This document shows, piece after piece, positions 8,901 through 16,785 of a DNA stretch of 25,553 nt. Made by a program: the position numbers and the translations under genes. The notes under the pieces are model-generated. The model did no database searches. It was given only the letters and a program-made list of their open reading frames with translations, and was not told the DNA's origin. The DNA comes from a virus: IMG/VR virus record IMGVR_UViG_3300009183_000337, positions 1 through 25,553 of that record; one strand, given 5' to 3'. Within the stretch, counting starts at the first letter, position 1, and every line of letters starts with the position of its first letter.

Positions 8901-10742
8901 TTAAATTAAAATTGGTGTAAATCCCGCAGCTACTATTTTATTTTCAGTAGTCATAATGTCATTATAGCATTTGGAACCCCATTTCGCTAACATTAAAGCA
9001 GTGTAATTATCTTTTCTTGCTCTATTGGGAGAATTGGAACGCTTTAGGTGTTGAGGCAAGTCGAAATTAACAGATCCACGGCTGCTAGTAGTGAACTCAA
9101 CTAGCGAGCATTGTTTCTTGGTGTTGTAAACCAATAAGTCTTGGTGTTCTATTAAATCTAACTTGTTCCAGTCCTTGTTCTCTTCTACGAATATAATCTC
9201 TTCTGGTATTCTCTTATTTATCTCTTCATTAAAGAACGTTTCATTAGCTACAGTCTTTGAAGCGAACCAAATTTTCTTATAATCAATTGCCGCTTGTAGA
9301 TTTTCGTTACCTCTTCTAATAAATGTAGTAGTAAATACTTGAGTGACTGCTATCTGCTTGTTCTCAAGGTTGTATTGACTCTTAGCTTTTTGCACCATCC
9401 TTGTGTATTCAATACCCTCAAGATCAGAATCGAAATCAATAAACTTAATCTTCTCAGATTCTGAATTCACATATTGAGATTCATTATAAGTGTTGAAGAA
9501 GATGTCAGCACCAGCATTATCGCAGATTATGTAAACAATATTAAAGCTCGTCATTAAGTAATGAAAGTATTTGATATGAGTATTTAAGCTCCCAAGTCCA
9601 GCATAACAATGGACTAGGGTATCGTTCTTATTTTCTCGGTCTATCTCTAAAATACCCATTGCAAAATAGTCAGCATTTGGACTATCGCTCATGTTAGGGT
9701 CCATTGCTAAAATATATTGCTTACTACTATCTCCTTTAATTTGAGAATGGGGGCGTTCTTCGAACTTAAGGGTACACTCTTCCATTTTCTTCATGCTAAA
9801 ATAAGAATCGCTACCATCAGTGAATTGAGCGCAATACTCTCTTAAGAAAGAAGCATGAGAAGCTCCACCATTTTGCGCTTCTTCTGTAATTGAAGAGTCT
9901 ATCATCTCTGGAGGAAGGGCTTCGTAACTTAATTGAGAGACAAAATAAGTAGCACTTGTTGGCTCCTTTGAGTAGATATTATCACACCACTCTTTATAAG
10001 TCTTATAGAGGTTCTCAAAAGTATAAGAGGCTGAAGACAGGGCAATCATTTTAGAAGTGTTCTTAAACTCCATGCGGTCAGCTTCTGTCATTGCTCCTTG
10101 GCTAATTAAATCATCTTCTTGTTCGCGAATACTAATACGTTCTTTAATATCTTGCGGCACAATCAAGAATGGCATCAATACATTCTTAATAATGTCTTCC
10201 GGTAGAAGCATGAACTCGTCTAGTACAAGGACGTTAGCACGGAAACCACGAATCTTTTCGCCGCTTAGAGGAATAGCTTTTATTGAACCCTCATTAATTG
10301 ACCAATCGTATTCATCATTGCGTTTTGACTTTGCGCCGAACGCTTGCATTAAAAGATCTGCGCCTTTAGACTCAGTAATCTTTTCTATTGAATTAAAAAT
10401 GCTTCTTGCTGTTCTGAATGTTGGACCAGCAATTAGGATCTTGCTCTTGGGCTCAAATATGCATTGCAAAAAACAAAATACCGCAGCAGAAAAAGACTTG
10501 GAAGCACCACGGCCCCACACATTCATACAAAAGTTCCGATTCAACATGGCTTTAATTACAACCTCTTGATAAGGCCATAATTTTATACCAGAAATTAGCT
10601 CTGTAGTTATACCAATGTTAGAACGCAAAAATTTAGCTAAAGTTATCTTAGCTTCTTTGTCTTCAAGAGTATCTTTTAGTCTAGAATATTCATCGTTTAG
10701 ATTTGGAATTATTCTATTATATTTTTCTGGGGTATACCACAT
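8901..10742 (-). CDS. Terminase large subunit (ATPase and nuclease)
   Basis: A 613-residue DNA-packaging motor. The N-terminal ATPase has a Walker A-like VWGRGASKS (about 75-83) and Walker B VLVLDEF (171-177); SSAS near 236-239 fits the coupling motif. The C-terminal RNase H-like nuclease has candidate acidic residues at D348 (ILAMDPN), D408 (YIICDNAG) and a third in RKDNYTALMLAKWG near residue 590. It pumps DNA through the portal and cuts concatemers. The Walker A carries Ala-Ser in place of the usual Gly before Lys, a minor variant. It begins next to the stop codon of the ERCC4-type nuclease gene and ends 24 bases before the portal start. The start MWYTPEKY gives the full ATPase domain. Confidence 0.95.
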   Translation of the reverse strand: MWYTPEKYNRIIPNLNDEYSRLKDTLEDKEAKITLAKFLRSNIGITTELISGIKLWPYQEVVIKAMLNRNFCMNVWGRGASKSFSAAVFCFLQCIFEPKSKILIAGPTFRTARSIFNSIEKITESKGADLLMQAFGAKSKRNDEYDWSINEGSIKAIPLSGEKIRGFRANVLVLDEFMLLPEDIIKNVLMPFLIVPQDIKERISIREQEDDLISQGAMTEADRMEFKNTSKMIALSSASYTFENLYKTYKEWCDNIYSKEPTSATYFVSQLSYEALPPEMIDSSITEEAQNGGASHASFLREYCAQFTDGSDSYFSMKKMEECTLKFEERPHSQIKGDSSKQYILAMDPNMSDSPNADYFAMGILEIDRENKNDTLVHCYAGLGSLNTHIKYFHYLMTSFNIVYIICDNAGADIFFNTYNESQYVNSESEKIKFIDFDSDLEGIEYTRMVQKAKSQYNLENKQIAVTQVFTTTFIRRGNENLQAAIDYKKIWFASKTVANETFFNEEINKRIPEEIIFVEENKDWNKLDLIEHQDLLVYNTKKQCSLVEFTTSSRGSVNFDLPQHLKRSNSPNRARKDNYTALMLAKWGSKCYNDIMTTENKIVAAGFTPILI

Positions 10743-10743
10743 A

Positions 10744-11682
10744 TTATAGCATCTTTAGGTCGTAGCAAAGTTGCAGATCGTATTTAAAAAAGTTCTCATC
10801 AGTAGAAAACATCTTCTCAATTACTCTAACAGACTCTTTGCGCCCCTTTGCAAATAAGAATTGCACATGAGGGTATTTTTGTATTAATTCTCTGACGTTA
10901 TGGAATATAAATTCAGGGTTTACCTTTGTAGCTTTCTTGTATACATGAGGCAGATGATTAAACGACAGAGCGTTGCTTAAGCTTTCTTCTACAATGATGA
11001 CCATATTAGCTTTTGCTTCGCTTGCCTTCTCAATCTCTCGGCAAAACCTTTCGTAACCTGCGCTTAGTGTCCCAATAAAATCAGAGATAGACTTTCTCTC
11101 AAAATAAAGTTTGCCATCATAGCTTGGATGACTAAATCCATAGTCTCCAAACTTAAGGGTGCGAACTTCAGAGGCCATATTGAAGATAAATGGCTTCTGT
11201 TCTCGGGTATCAATATAAATGATTGAGCCTTTGGTTTGTAATTGAGCTAGATTATCCAAATTATTTGGATATACATACTTATTTTTAAAACCAATGTCTT
11301 CAGCGAGCTTGTAATAGCTATCAAAAATTTCTTGCAAGTAAATAACACTTGGGCTTAACACACTACGAAGCTCAACTTGAGAGGGCGTATACTGTAAGCC
11401 TTTCTTCTCTTTCCTCTTGATAAGAAAGTCTTTGCAATATTCTTTTTGCTTCTCTAGAGACTGGGCCTTGAGCCAATTTTTGAGATTGTTTTTATTATTA
11501 AAGTCAGTATTGAAGTACTGGTCTTTATTTTTGTATATAATTATTGAATTATCAAAAGCATCATAGCGAGGATGCTGTTGTTGATAGTATTCTATTACTC
11601 TAAGCTTATGAGCCTTGAGATGGCGATTAAAATCTGCATCTACTTCATAAACTTTCTGACATATTTTACATGTTTCAGCCAT
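10744..11682 (-). CDS. C2H2 zinc finger - ERCC4-type nuclease
   Basis: A 312-residue protein. Residues 5-25 form a classical C2H2 finger (C5, C8, H21, H25). A linker with basic helices follows, and residues about 150-300 carry an XPF/ERCC4-type nuclease core: YIDTREQKPF (D158), KFGDYGF (D180) and FERKSISDFIG (194-204), the last being the ERK-x3-D signature of the family. Such enzymes cut branched or flapped DNA and need a divalent metal. The gene overlaps its upstream neighbour by 8 bases and abuts the terminase gene. It may resolve branched replication intermediates before packaging or help recognise the packaging site; that role is inferred. All core catalytic residues appear intact. Confidence 0.8.
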   Translation of the reverse strand: MAETCKICQKVYEVDADFNRHLKAHKLRVIEYYQQQHPRYDAFDNSIIIYKNKDQYFNTDFNNKNNLKNWLKAQSLEKQKEYCKDFLIKRKEKKGLQYTPSQVELRSVLSPSVIYLQEIFDSYYKLAEDIGFKNKYVYPNNLDNLAQLQTKGSIIYIDTREQKPFIFNMASEVRTLKFGDYGFSHPSYDGKLYFERKSISDFIGTLSAGYERFCREIEKASEAKANMVIIVEESLSNALSFNHLPHVYKKATKVNPEFIFHNVRELIQKYPHVQFLFAKGRKESVRVIEKMFSTDENFFKYDLQLCYDLKML

Positions 11683-12793
11683 TTAACACCTCATCTTCTG
11701 AAATTCCTAAGATACGACACTTGATTTCATCCATTGTAGACAAGCGGTCTATTTCATTTTTGACCATTGCCTTTCTCCTTTCAGCAAGTTTCAATAACTT
11801 TGTGCGAGAGTCTTCTTCTTTCCACATCTGAACTAAATTGAGGATACTGGCGTTCTCTTTTATTTGTTTACTAAGGCGATCACTTCTTTTTACTTTAAGA
11901 TCATTGAGAAGTTTTTGCTGGCGGATAGTTGATTGATTATATTCGTTTCTTGCGCCGCTAATAGCCTCAATAAGAGCCATAGGTATTTTGCCGCCCCCAT
12001 CTACTTCCATATCAATCTGATCTTGAAGGGTCTGAATGGTCTCTTGGATATTAGCAGAGATTACCACTTCAGTAGCTAGGACAATATATTGGTCTACCTC
12101 TTCTTGAGTAAGGTCTGGTTTATCAAATGTATAACGGACAAAAGAACTTTCAAATAATTCACGGTCAATATTAGAAGAGTAACTATTTATCTGATGCAAA
12201 AACCGATAAGTATGCATGTATCCAATAATAGCATTAATAGCGGCCTTCTGGCGCGAAGTGACTTTGTCTTTATCAATGCCTTCATGCACATATCTATTGA
12301 TACGAAAGAGCATCCGCTCAAAAGTCTTTGGCGGCATGTATTGAGAATCAGCTATACTCTCTGTATCTCTTTGGGAGACTGGACCTGCTTGAATTACTTT
12401 TTGATCAAGGGTCTTAATGAACTCAATTACTGTACGAGTCTCTTGACTGAGGCTAGTAAGGTTTTGATTGTTGAAAACACTTTTAGTAATCTCAAGTGCG
12501 CCCATTGAACCGGCATTATTAGCAGCAAACTCTTTTTGTTCTGGAGATAATTCGATCTTATCTTTCGCCAAGTACTCATACGAAGCCCTTGCTTTAATTT
12601 GTCTTGTGGATAAGAACTCTTTAACCTTCTTACCGTGCCAACTTCTACCGTCTGCGCCTTCAGCGTCAGGAAAAGCAACCCTAACAAGTTCAAGCAGAGA
12701 AGGAGGATTAGTAGGGCGATTGTTCCACTCATTTAAAATTGCCAGTCTCTGTTGGTCATTAAGTTCTTGAGGTTGATTTTCGTTTTCAGCCAT
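11675..12793 (-). CDS. Putative DNA-binding protein, small-terminase candidate
   Basis: A 372-residue, almost entirely helical protein. I chose the ATG at 12793 (MAENENQ); a GTG six codons upstream lies deeper inside the sigma gene. Residues about 12-60 (QRLAILNEWNNRP, LLELVRVAFP, GRSWHGKKVKEFLSTR) look like a helix-turn-helix or similar DNA-binding module, the rest like coiled coils and helical bundles. In many phages the gene before the large terminase is the small subunit, which selects the DNA to package; here an ERCC4-type nuclease lies in between, so the role is only a candidate. The start overlaps the sigma-gene stop by eight bases, indicating translational coupling. Confidence 0.5.
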   Translation of the reverse strand: MAENENQPQELNDQQRLAILNEWNNRPTNPPSLLELVRVAFPDAEGADGRSWHGKKVKEFLSTRQIKARASYEYLAKDKIELSPEQKEFAANNAGSMGALEITKSVFNNQNLTSLSQETRTVIEFIKTLDQKVIQAGPVSQRDTESIADSQYMPPKTFERMLFRINRYVHEGIDKDKVTSRQKAAINAIIGYMHTYRFLHQINSYSSNIDRELFESSFVRYTFDKPDLTQEEVDQYIVLATEVVISANIQETIQTLQDQIDMEVDGGGKIPMALIEAISGARNEYNQSTIRQQKLLNDLKVKRSDRLSKQIKENASILNLVQMWKEEDSRTKLLKLAERRKAMVKNEIDRLSTMDEIKCRILGISEDEVLNG

Positions 12794-13478
12794 AAATTTC
12801 CACTTCTCCACTCACAATGCACTTCTTAGCTTTTATAAGGATAGAGCGCTTTAAGTTTTTTATCTGTTTGTATCCGGGGGAACGATTCTTTTCAGTAGTC
12901 TTGAAGCCTAATAGTTTTGCTACTTCTTCTTCTCTTTGATTTTTTAGACAGAGCATCTCATAGACCATCCACTCTGCTGGCTTTAGCACTTTCTTTAATG
13001 CTGAAGATAAACTTTGGGTACTCCTTAGAAGGTCAAAGCCTTCGTTGGTCATGTCGTGGACTTCCTTAATGTGATTCTCAAGAGGAAGGGTTACTTTTGT
13101 ATTGAAAGCATCTTTTTTATTGCTCTCCCAATGGGCATACATTGGACACTTCTTGCACTGCTCTCCATATATTGAACAAGAATCATCCCACTCTGCCGCC
13201 GCACACTTCAAACAAGGTCTAGCATAATTACCATAGTTGTTTCTTATAATGTTTTTTATCTGATTAGAGATAATAATATTTAACCAAGGGGCAAGGGGTT
13301 TTTTCTGATCATATAGGCTCCATTTTTTATAAATATGAATCCTTAGTATCTGCTCAACGTCCTCAAAATCAATCCAAGACAGTGCAGCAAGGGTCCACTT
13401 GCCCTTGCGTTTGCGAATTTCTTCATCTACTATAGCAATGTTACTTTCAAAGGATTGGTTTTGAGTTTTATCAGACAT
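12786..13478 (-). CDS. Sigma-70-type factor with zinc-binding insert
   Basis: A 230-residue RNA-polymerase sigma factor. Residues 36-80 match sigma region 2 (IDFEDVEQILRIHIYKKW, PLAPWLNIIISNQIKNIIRN), which binds the -10 element and core polymerase. Residues 165-215 match region 4 (LKPAEWMVYEMLCLKNQREE, VAKLLGF, YKQIKNLKRSI), a helix-turn-helix. Between them lie five Cys (C89, C92, C101, C108, C111), arranged C-x2-C...C-x2-C, an insert likely to bind zinc and not usual in sigma factors. Small size and position in the late operon suggest a T4 gp55-like late sigma. TATAAATA sites like T4 late promoters occur at 17096, 17115, 17930 and 17944. That it recognises them is inference. Confidence 0.8.
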   Translation of the reverse strand: MSDKTQNQSFESNIAIVDEEIRKRKGKWTLAALSWIDFEDVEQILRIHIYKKWSLYDQKKPLAPWLNIIISNQIKNIIRNNYGNYARPCLKCAAAEWDDSCSIYGEQCKKCPMYAHWESNKKDAFNTKVTLPLENHIKEVHDMTNEGFDLLRSTQSLSSALKKVLKPAEWMVYEMLCLKNQREEEVAKLLGFKTTEKNRSPGYKQIKNLKRSILIKAKKCIVSGEVEIYG

Positions 13479-13479
13479 T

Positions 13480-13875
13480 TTATTTTTGCCTTAGTGTACC
13501 GGCTTCTTGTTTAAATATTTTCATCATCTCTCTGGCAGAGACTTTCTCTGTAAATCTTTGTTGACCTTGCAAGAGTTGATCTGGCACTGTACCAGCAATT
13601 TTAGAGAGAGATTCTCTCTTTGGAGCATCAAATTCGATATCAACATCTAGACCACCTTTCAATTCAGGAATTCCGGTAGAAGCTTCTGAATCATCTTCAT
13701 CATCTTCAGAGTCAAGCTCTTCTTGAGCGCGAACTTTGTTTTCTCTTAGCTTCTTATCTTGTGGCTTTTCTACGATAACACCATAGAACGGAGTGCCACA
13801 TGCAGAGCAAAATTTTGGCTTTGCTTGAGTATATAAATTAGGATTGCCACATTTGGAGCAGTAAATTTTTTGCAT
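13480..13875 (-). CDS. Zinc-ribbon protein, first gene of late operon
   Basis: A 131-residue protein with an N-terminal zinc ribbon (C6, C9, C23, C26: YCSKCGNPN ... KFCSACGTPFYG), a charged acidic middle (many Asp, Glu, Ser at about 50-66) and a C-terminal segment with FTEKVSAREMMKIFKQEAGT. The ribbon resembles those of small transcription or recruitment factors. It is the first gene after the late-operon promoter at 13889-13917 and lies one base before the sigma gene, so it may work with that sigma factor, for example as a polymerase-bound coactivator. This is inferred from neighbourhood only. No exact family recognised. Confidence 0.65.
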   Translation of the reverse strand: MQKIYCSKCGNPNLYTQAKPKFCSACGTPFYGVIVEKPQDKKLRENKVRAQEELDSEDDEDDSEASTGIPELKGGLDVDIEFDAPKRESLSKIAGTVPDQLLQGQQRFTEKVSAREMMKIFKQEAGTLRQK

Positions 13876-13888
13876 AATTCATTTATTT

Positions 13889-13917
13889 ATTATAGTTTGA
13901 TAATAGCAAATAAGCAA
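13889..13917 (-). promoter_or_regulatory. Promoter of the minus-strand virion operon
   Basis: On the minus strand TTGCTT (13912-13917) and a perfect TATAAT (13889-13894) are separated by 17 bases, a good sigma-70 promoter 13 bases before the ATG of the zinc-ribbon gene. It overlaps the opposing promoter of the metallopeptidase gene, so the two should exclude each other. Confidence 0.7.
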
Positions 13918-13924
13918 GTGTAAT
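13897..13924 (+). promoter_or_regulatory. Promoter of metallopeptidase gene, overlapping
   Basis: TTGATA (13897-13902), 16 bases, TGTAAT (13919-13924), then 9 bases to the ATG at 13934. The start of transcription would fall at or within about three bases of the start codon. It lies inside the divergent late-operon promoter. Confidence 0.5.
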
Positions 13925-13933
13925 TGTAGAAGA

Positions 13934-14209
13934 ATGAAGTATTCGTTTAAAAATAACGAAAAGGTTGAATACGTCATCAATTGGGCCAAACCCCCCAGAG
14001 GGTGCTATGGCATATGCGATTCGCCAGAGATGGACGATCCAAAGATTATAATTGATCCCAAATTGACGAAACAAAAGACGATCAACATTCTAATCCACGA
14101 AGTATTACACGCATTCTTCTGGCACGAATCAGAAACAAAAGTAACTAAATGCGCGAATACTTTATCAAGGCTTATCCACCAAAGGATGAAACAAAAGTTT
14201 AATGAATAA
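13934..14209 (+). CDS. Small HExxH zinc metallopeptidase-like protein
   Basis: A 91-residue protein with ILIHEVLHAFFWHESE (about 52-67). HEVLH (55-59) is an HExxH zinc site, and the following HESE gives a possible third ligand, as in ImmA/IrrE- and SprT-type minimal metallopeptidases. The upstream GCYGICDSPEMDDPKIIIDP resembles the strand-turn region before the active helix in such domains. It has no room for other domains. The ImmA-type proteins cleave repressors; any substrate here is unknown. It is on the plus strand, divergent from the late operon and convergent with the PhoH gene, which it overlaps by 11 bases. Confidence 0.7.
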   Translation: MKYSFKNNEKVEYVINWAKPPRGCYGICDSPEMDDPKIIIDPKLTKQKTINILIHEVLHAFFWHESETKVTKCANTLSRLIHQRMKQKFNE

Positions 14210-14927
14210 TTTCTTTGTATTTAGTGATCTTGTCAACAATAAAGCGGACAATACCACTTCTCATAATGTCTTCTTGTCCAAGTTTAAAGTATTGAATACC
14301 ATTATCTCGGCTATCTTGGTCTTGGAAGATCTCACAGAACTCTTTAAAGCCAGATCTCTTGCCTAAGTCGTTTTGCATAATGCTATCGCCGCAAATAAAT
14401 AGCTTACTAAACTTACCCATTCGGGTTGCCGCCGTTACGAGAGAGTCAAACATCATGTTTTGTCCCTCATCCAAAATAACGGAGTTAACGTTAAAGGTGT
14501 AACCGCGAAGCAGAGAGACTGGATAGGTTTTGATCCTTTCTTGCTTGTATAGTGATTCAATACTGGACTTATTTAGTAATTCTTCTAGCTTATCAAATAG
14601 AGGTACGTTATAGAAGAAGGTCTTCTCGTCTAAGTCGCCAGTCAAGAAGCCAGTTTGACCATCTGTACTCTGAATTAGGGATCTGATGTATACAATATCA
14701 GAGATCTTTTTGGCTTTTAATAGTTCTAGGGAGCAATAGACACTCAATAAAGTTTTCGCTGTGCCCGGAAGACCATCTAGGATAACTATATTGGTAGTCT
14801 TATCTAAAGCCGCTTGAATGATTTGTTCTTGTTTCGGGGTCCATTTCAGTTTGCGAATTTCAAAGTCGTCTTTGACTTTGTCTTTTTGCGCGATGTGTTG
14901 GGAGGTATCTTTTTTTGACATTTTCAT
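14199..14927 (-). CDS. phoH: PhoH-like ATPase
   Basis: A 242-residue P-loop ATPase of the PhoH family. Walker A is GLPGTAKT (52-59), Walker B ILDEGQN (151-157), and the sequence QSTDGQTGFLTGDLDEKT (about 86-103) and FICGDSIMQNDLG (about 177-189) match the conserved PhoH motifs, including the residues that follow the sensor strand. Many phages carry phoH; the enzyme is thought to be an RNA/DNA helicase-like ATPase, but its phage role is unclear. The protein is the typical single-domain phage length. Two ATGs (14927 and 14921) are both possible starts. It is separated from the divergent gene at 14963 by only 35 AT-rich bases that must hold both promoters. Confidence 0.9.
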   Translation of the reverse strand: MKMSKKDTSQHIAQKDKVKDDFEIRKLKWTPKQEQIIQAALDKTTNIVILDGLPGTAKTLLSVYCSLELLKAKKISDIVYIRSLIQSTDGQTGFLTGDLDEKTFFYNVPLFDKLEELLNKSSIESLYKQERIKTYPVSLLRGYTFNVNSVILDEGQNMMFDSLVTAATRMGKFSKLFICGDSIMQNDLGKRSGFKEFCEIFQDQDSRDNGIQYFKLGQEDIMRSGIVRFIVDKITKYKEIIH

Positions 14928-14962
14928 TGGCTTTATTATTTTAATTACATGTATTATATAAG

Positions 14963-15304
14963 ATGAAGAACAAATTAAATGTTACAGTTGTAAACCCCAA
15001 GACTTGCAGGAAGAGAATATGTTGTGAGGGTTGTGAACTGTCATACAATAAGGAAGATTATTTATTATTCTTTAAGGCGCGGAAACTTGTTTATTTTAAT
15101 ATGATTGCAGAAGATGGGAAGCAAATAAAGATTTGCGATTGTTGTCTAGTAACTCTCGCTTCGATGACTTGTGCGAAATATGATTTGCCATATATTAGTA
15201 TTATAATTAAGGGTGAGGAAAATACAAAACAAATAAATATCGAGTATAGTGAAGACAAGTTATTTGAGGAGGAGTTGTTAAAAGTCTTTAAGCAGGTTAA
15301 GTAA
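14963..15304 (+). CDS. Cysteine-rich hypothetical protein
   Basis: A 113-residue protein of unknown function. Two Cys clusters stand out: CRKRICCEGC (about 15-24) and KICDCCLVTLASMTC (about 52-66). Their spacing suggests a zinc-binding fold rather than disulfides in a cytoplasmic phage protein. No signal peptide or membrane segment. The C-terminal 40 residues are a mix of strand (ISIIIKG) and an acidic helix. It is divergent from phoH and its last 27 bases overlap the end of the convergent HNH endonuclease gene. I do not recognise the family. Confidence 0.6.
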   Translation: MKNKLNVTVVNPKTCRKRICCEGCELSYNKEDYLLFFKARKLVYFNMIAEDGKQIKICDCCLVTLASMTCAKYDLPYISIIIKGEENTKQINIEYSEDKLFEEELLKVFKQVK

Positions 15305-15790
15305 TTGATCTTTCTTTTCAGGAGCCATATCCTCTGGCGGCGAATTAGTTATTATATATTCTAGCATCTTAACGGCGGAATGGAAATTGTTTCTATTTTT
15401 TAGGGAGTTGCCTTCGTGGGATACTATCTTAACGTTACTAATTATGTATCCTTTAGTTGGGTCTATCCTGTCTAGGGATGCTGATCTCTTATGGTCTATT
15501 CCTGACTTATATAGTATTTCGCAGCCCAAAATGGGGCAGGTATTATTTTTAAGACTTATTAAATCGGATAAGGTGAGGTCAAATTCTAGACCCTTCTTTT
15601 TTGAACGCTTTTTTGCTTTGTTTAAGATGACTTTTTTGAGATAGACTATCTCGCCAGTCTCAGGATGGCCCATCATTTCTTTAATCCTATTGTATTCTTG
15701 GGAGTGGCAACAAGGGTTGCACTTACCTTTTACTCTGTTAAATTCTATATCTTCTTTTTCAATGTTACAGACAGAACATTTGATTAACAT
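15278..15790 (-). CDS. HNH endonuclease, probably free-standing homing type
   Basis: A 170-residue nuclease. The N-terminus has a treble-clef-like zinc site (C5, C8, C24, C27 in CSVC and CNPCC). The middle has CPILGCEILY (85-94) and then HKRSASLDRIDPTKGYI (100-116) and NVKIVSHEGNSLKN (119-132), the His-Asn-Asn/His arrangement of HNH enzymes of the endonuclease VII-related or phage homing type. Such genes move by cutting DNA that lacks them; this one is at the border between the virion and cassette regions, a common insertion place. A perfect palindrome, TAGATATATCTA, lies directly before its start codon. All core residues seem intact. Confidence 0.8.
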   Translation of the reverse strand: MLIKCSVCNIEKEDIEFNRVKGKCNPCCHSQEYNRIKEMMGHPETGEIVYLKKVILNKAKKRSKKKGLEFDLTLSDLISLKNNTCPILGCEILYKSGIDHKRSASLDRIDPTKGYIISNVKIVSHEGNSLKNRNNFHSAVKMLEYIITNSPPEDMAPEKKDQLLNLLKDF

Positions 15791-15802
15791 TAGATATATC
15801 TA
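15791..15802. promoter_or_regulatory. Palindromic operator candidate before HNH gene
   Basis: TAGATATATCTA is a perfect 12-bp palindrome touching the ATG of the HNH gene. A related half, TATATCTA, recurs at 15810-15817. This could be an operator that limits nuclease expression; it could also be just an AT-rich start region. Confidence 0.35.
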
Positions 15803-16163
15803 CACAAGCTATATCTAAAAAAGGTATTTTTCACAGGGGGGTCCGGGGATTTTTTGACCCTGCAAAGTTTCTAGGTCTTCCTTTTGGTCTTATTTTTTGA
15901 GAAATAGGGACTCTTACATAAAGATAGTAATTATTTAGTAATGTGTTTAAAGGGAGAGAGAGAATAGACTTCTTTTAATGGATATCATTAATAAAAGAAA
16001 GAATTATTGATTTAAGGATAGAATGATAGAGGGATATATTAACAAGAGGTATATTAATAGAAGAAGGGCAGAATGATTTTTAGACCCCCCCGCCGCCGTA
16101 TTTGAAAAGCCTCTGGCAATATTTCCAAAAATAGGGGGCAATGTCAAGGAAATATTTTGACAC
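15803..16163. other. Gene-free boundary region
   Basis: About 360 bases between the HNH gene and the next terminator show no convincing reading frame. They hold a hairpin at 15970-15999 (TTCTTTTAATG, loop GATAT, bulged complement), two similar AT-rich segments (GATATATTAACAAGAG and GGTATATTAATAGAAG at about 16030-16065), a C-run at 16085-16091 followed by CGCCGCCG, and a complementary G-run near 16134-16138. This is the border between the virion operon side and the cassette region, and no 39-bp element lies here. Confidence 0.5.
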
Positions 16164-16197
16164 AAAAAACCCCGCTCGAAAGCGGGGTCTGTTTTTT
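16164..16197 (-). terminator. Terminator of 154-residue paralog gene
   Basis: CCCCGCT, loop CGAA, AGCGGGG with an A-run on one side and a T-run on the other, so it may work in both directions. It lies right after the stop codon of the minus-strand gene at 16198. The bases before it contain TTTGACACAAAAAACCCC, also found at 18073 and 19680. Confidence 0.85.
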
Positions 16198-16662
16198 TCA
16201 CTCTAAGTTTGCGACAGAGTCAAGTTTGAAAAGCAAGATGTCTGGGTCCTTGTCAGACTTGTCCTTTCGGTACGCGTGAATCGTCGCCAGTTCTGACGGT
16301 GTCGCTTCGCGGTTGTCAACCAAATAACGGACGGTACGCGTGACGCTTGTGGGGTCACAGACCAGATAAAGGGTTCCGTTTTTCTTGTGAACCGCCAGAC
16401 CGTCAATCACTTTGCCTTCGCTGTCCTTGACCCATTCCCAATAGGTGGGGGCACCAACAGGAGTTCGACCGTCACGCGTCAAGCGACGGTTGTAGGTTTC
16501 AACGCCAGAGACGCGAAGGACCAAGCGGTGGTCACGCGTGACGCGGTCACGCAGAGGGTTTCTAGGCCTGCCCATAGTGCCCCCCGTCGCCATTTCATGC
16601 TCGCCGGTGACCAGAATAGTCGCCAGTTGCCCCGCACGAATTTGTCCAATTTGAATTCCCAT
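16198..16662 (-). CDS. Conserved cassette protein, paralog A (unknown)
   Basis: A 154-residue protein of unknown function. I start it at MGIQIGQIRAGQ because that aligns with the paralog at 17130 (MIDLNKVKAGH). Shared features with the paralog are IRAGQLATILVTGEH, GRVTRDHR-like DRVTRD, GVETYN and RYLVDN near the C-terminus, spread along the whole length, so the two are homologous. No catalytic motif is evident; the fold appears beta-rich. The gene is visibly GC-rich with many ACGCGT and GTCACGCGT strings, unlike its AT-rich sister, so they were probably acquired separately or have diverged under different hosts. It is the minus-strand arm of a divergent pair that shares a 467-base control region. 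Confidence 0.7.
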   Translation of the reverse strand: MGIQIGQIRAGQLATILVTGEHEMATGGTMGRPRNPLRDRVTRDHRLVLRVSGVETYNRRLTRDGRTPVGAPTYWEWVKDSEGKVIDGLAVHKKNGTLYLVCDPTSVTRTVRYLVDNREATPSELATIHAYRKDKSDKDPDILLFKLDSVANLE

Positions 16663-16703
16663 AGTGTTTTTTAGTTTCCACAAGCGTCATTGCCTGTCCT
16701 TCG

Positions 16704-16731
16704 ATTATACAAAGAAAACGAGCAAGGACAA
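16704..16731 (-). promoter_or_regulatory. Promoter candidate for paralog A
   Basis: On the minus strand TTGTCC (16726-16731), 16 bases, and a perfect TATAAT (16704-16709). The mRNA leader would be about 40 bases. Confidence 0.5.
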
Positions 16732-16744
16732 CGGAAAACGGCTT

Positions 16745-16785
16745 CCGTCACACAAATGTTACAATTGGTTTTGGCACACTTCATG
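16745..16785 (-). promoter_or_regulatory. Shared leader element, copy 1
   Basis: The string CGTCACACAAATGTTACAA followed by GG and TTTTGGCAC aligns with the leaders at 18409 and 19522 (CGTCAC, ACAA, GG, CTTTRGCA in the same order). It lies upstream of a minus-strand cassette gene in all three cases and runs into the first TTGGCA hairpin. Confidence 0.45.

Noticed and set aside
10057-10569. 170-residue plus-strand frame in terminase
   Set aside because: Antisense shadow of the terminase ATPase region.
15803-16163. tRNA or other known RNA gene in the gene-free boundary
   Set aside because: No cloverleaf, no CCA-like end and no conserved T-loop sequence could be found by eye.
16004-16201. 65-residue minus-strand frame
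   Set aside because: It runs through the terminator and the C/G-rich stretches, has no start signal, and no protein-like composition beyond a chance hydrophobic tail.
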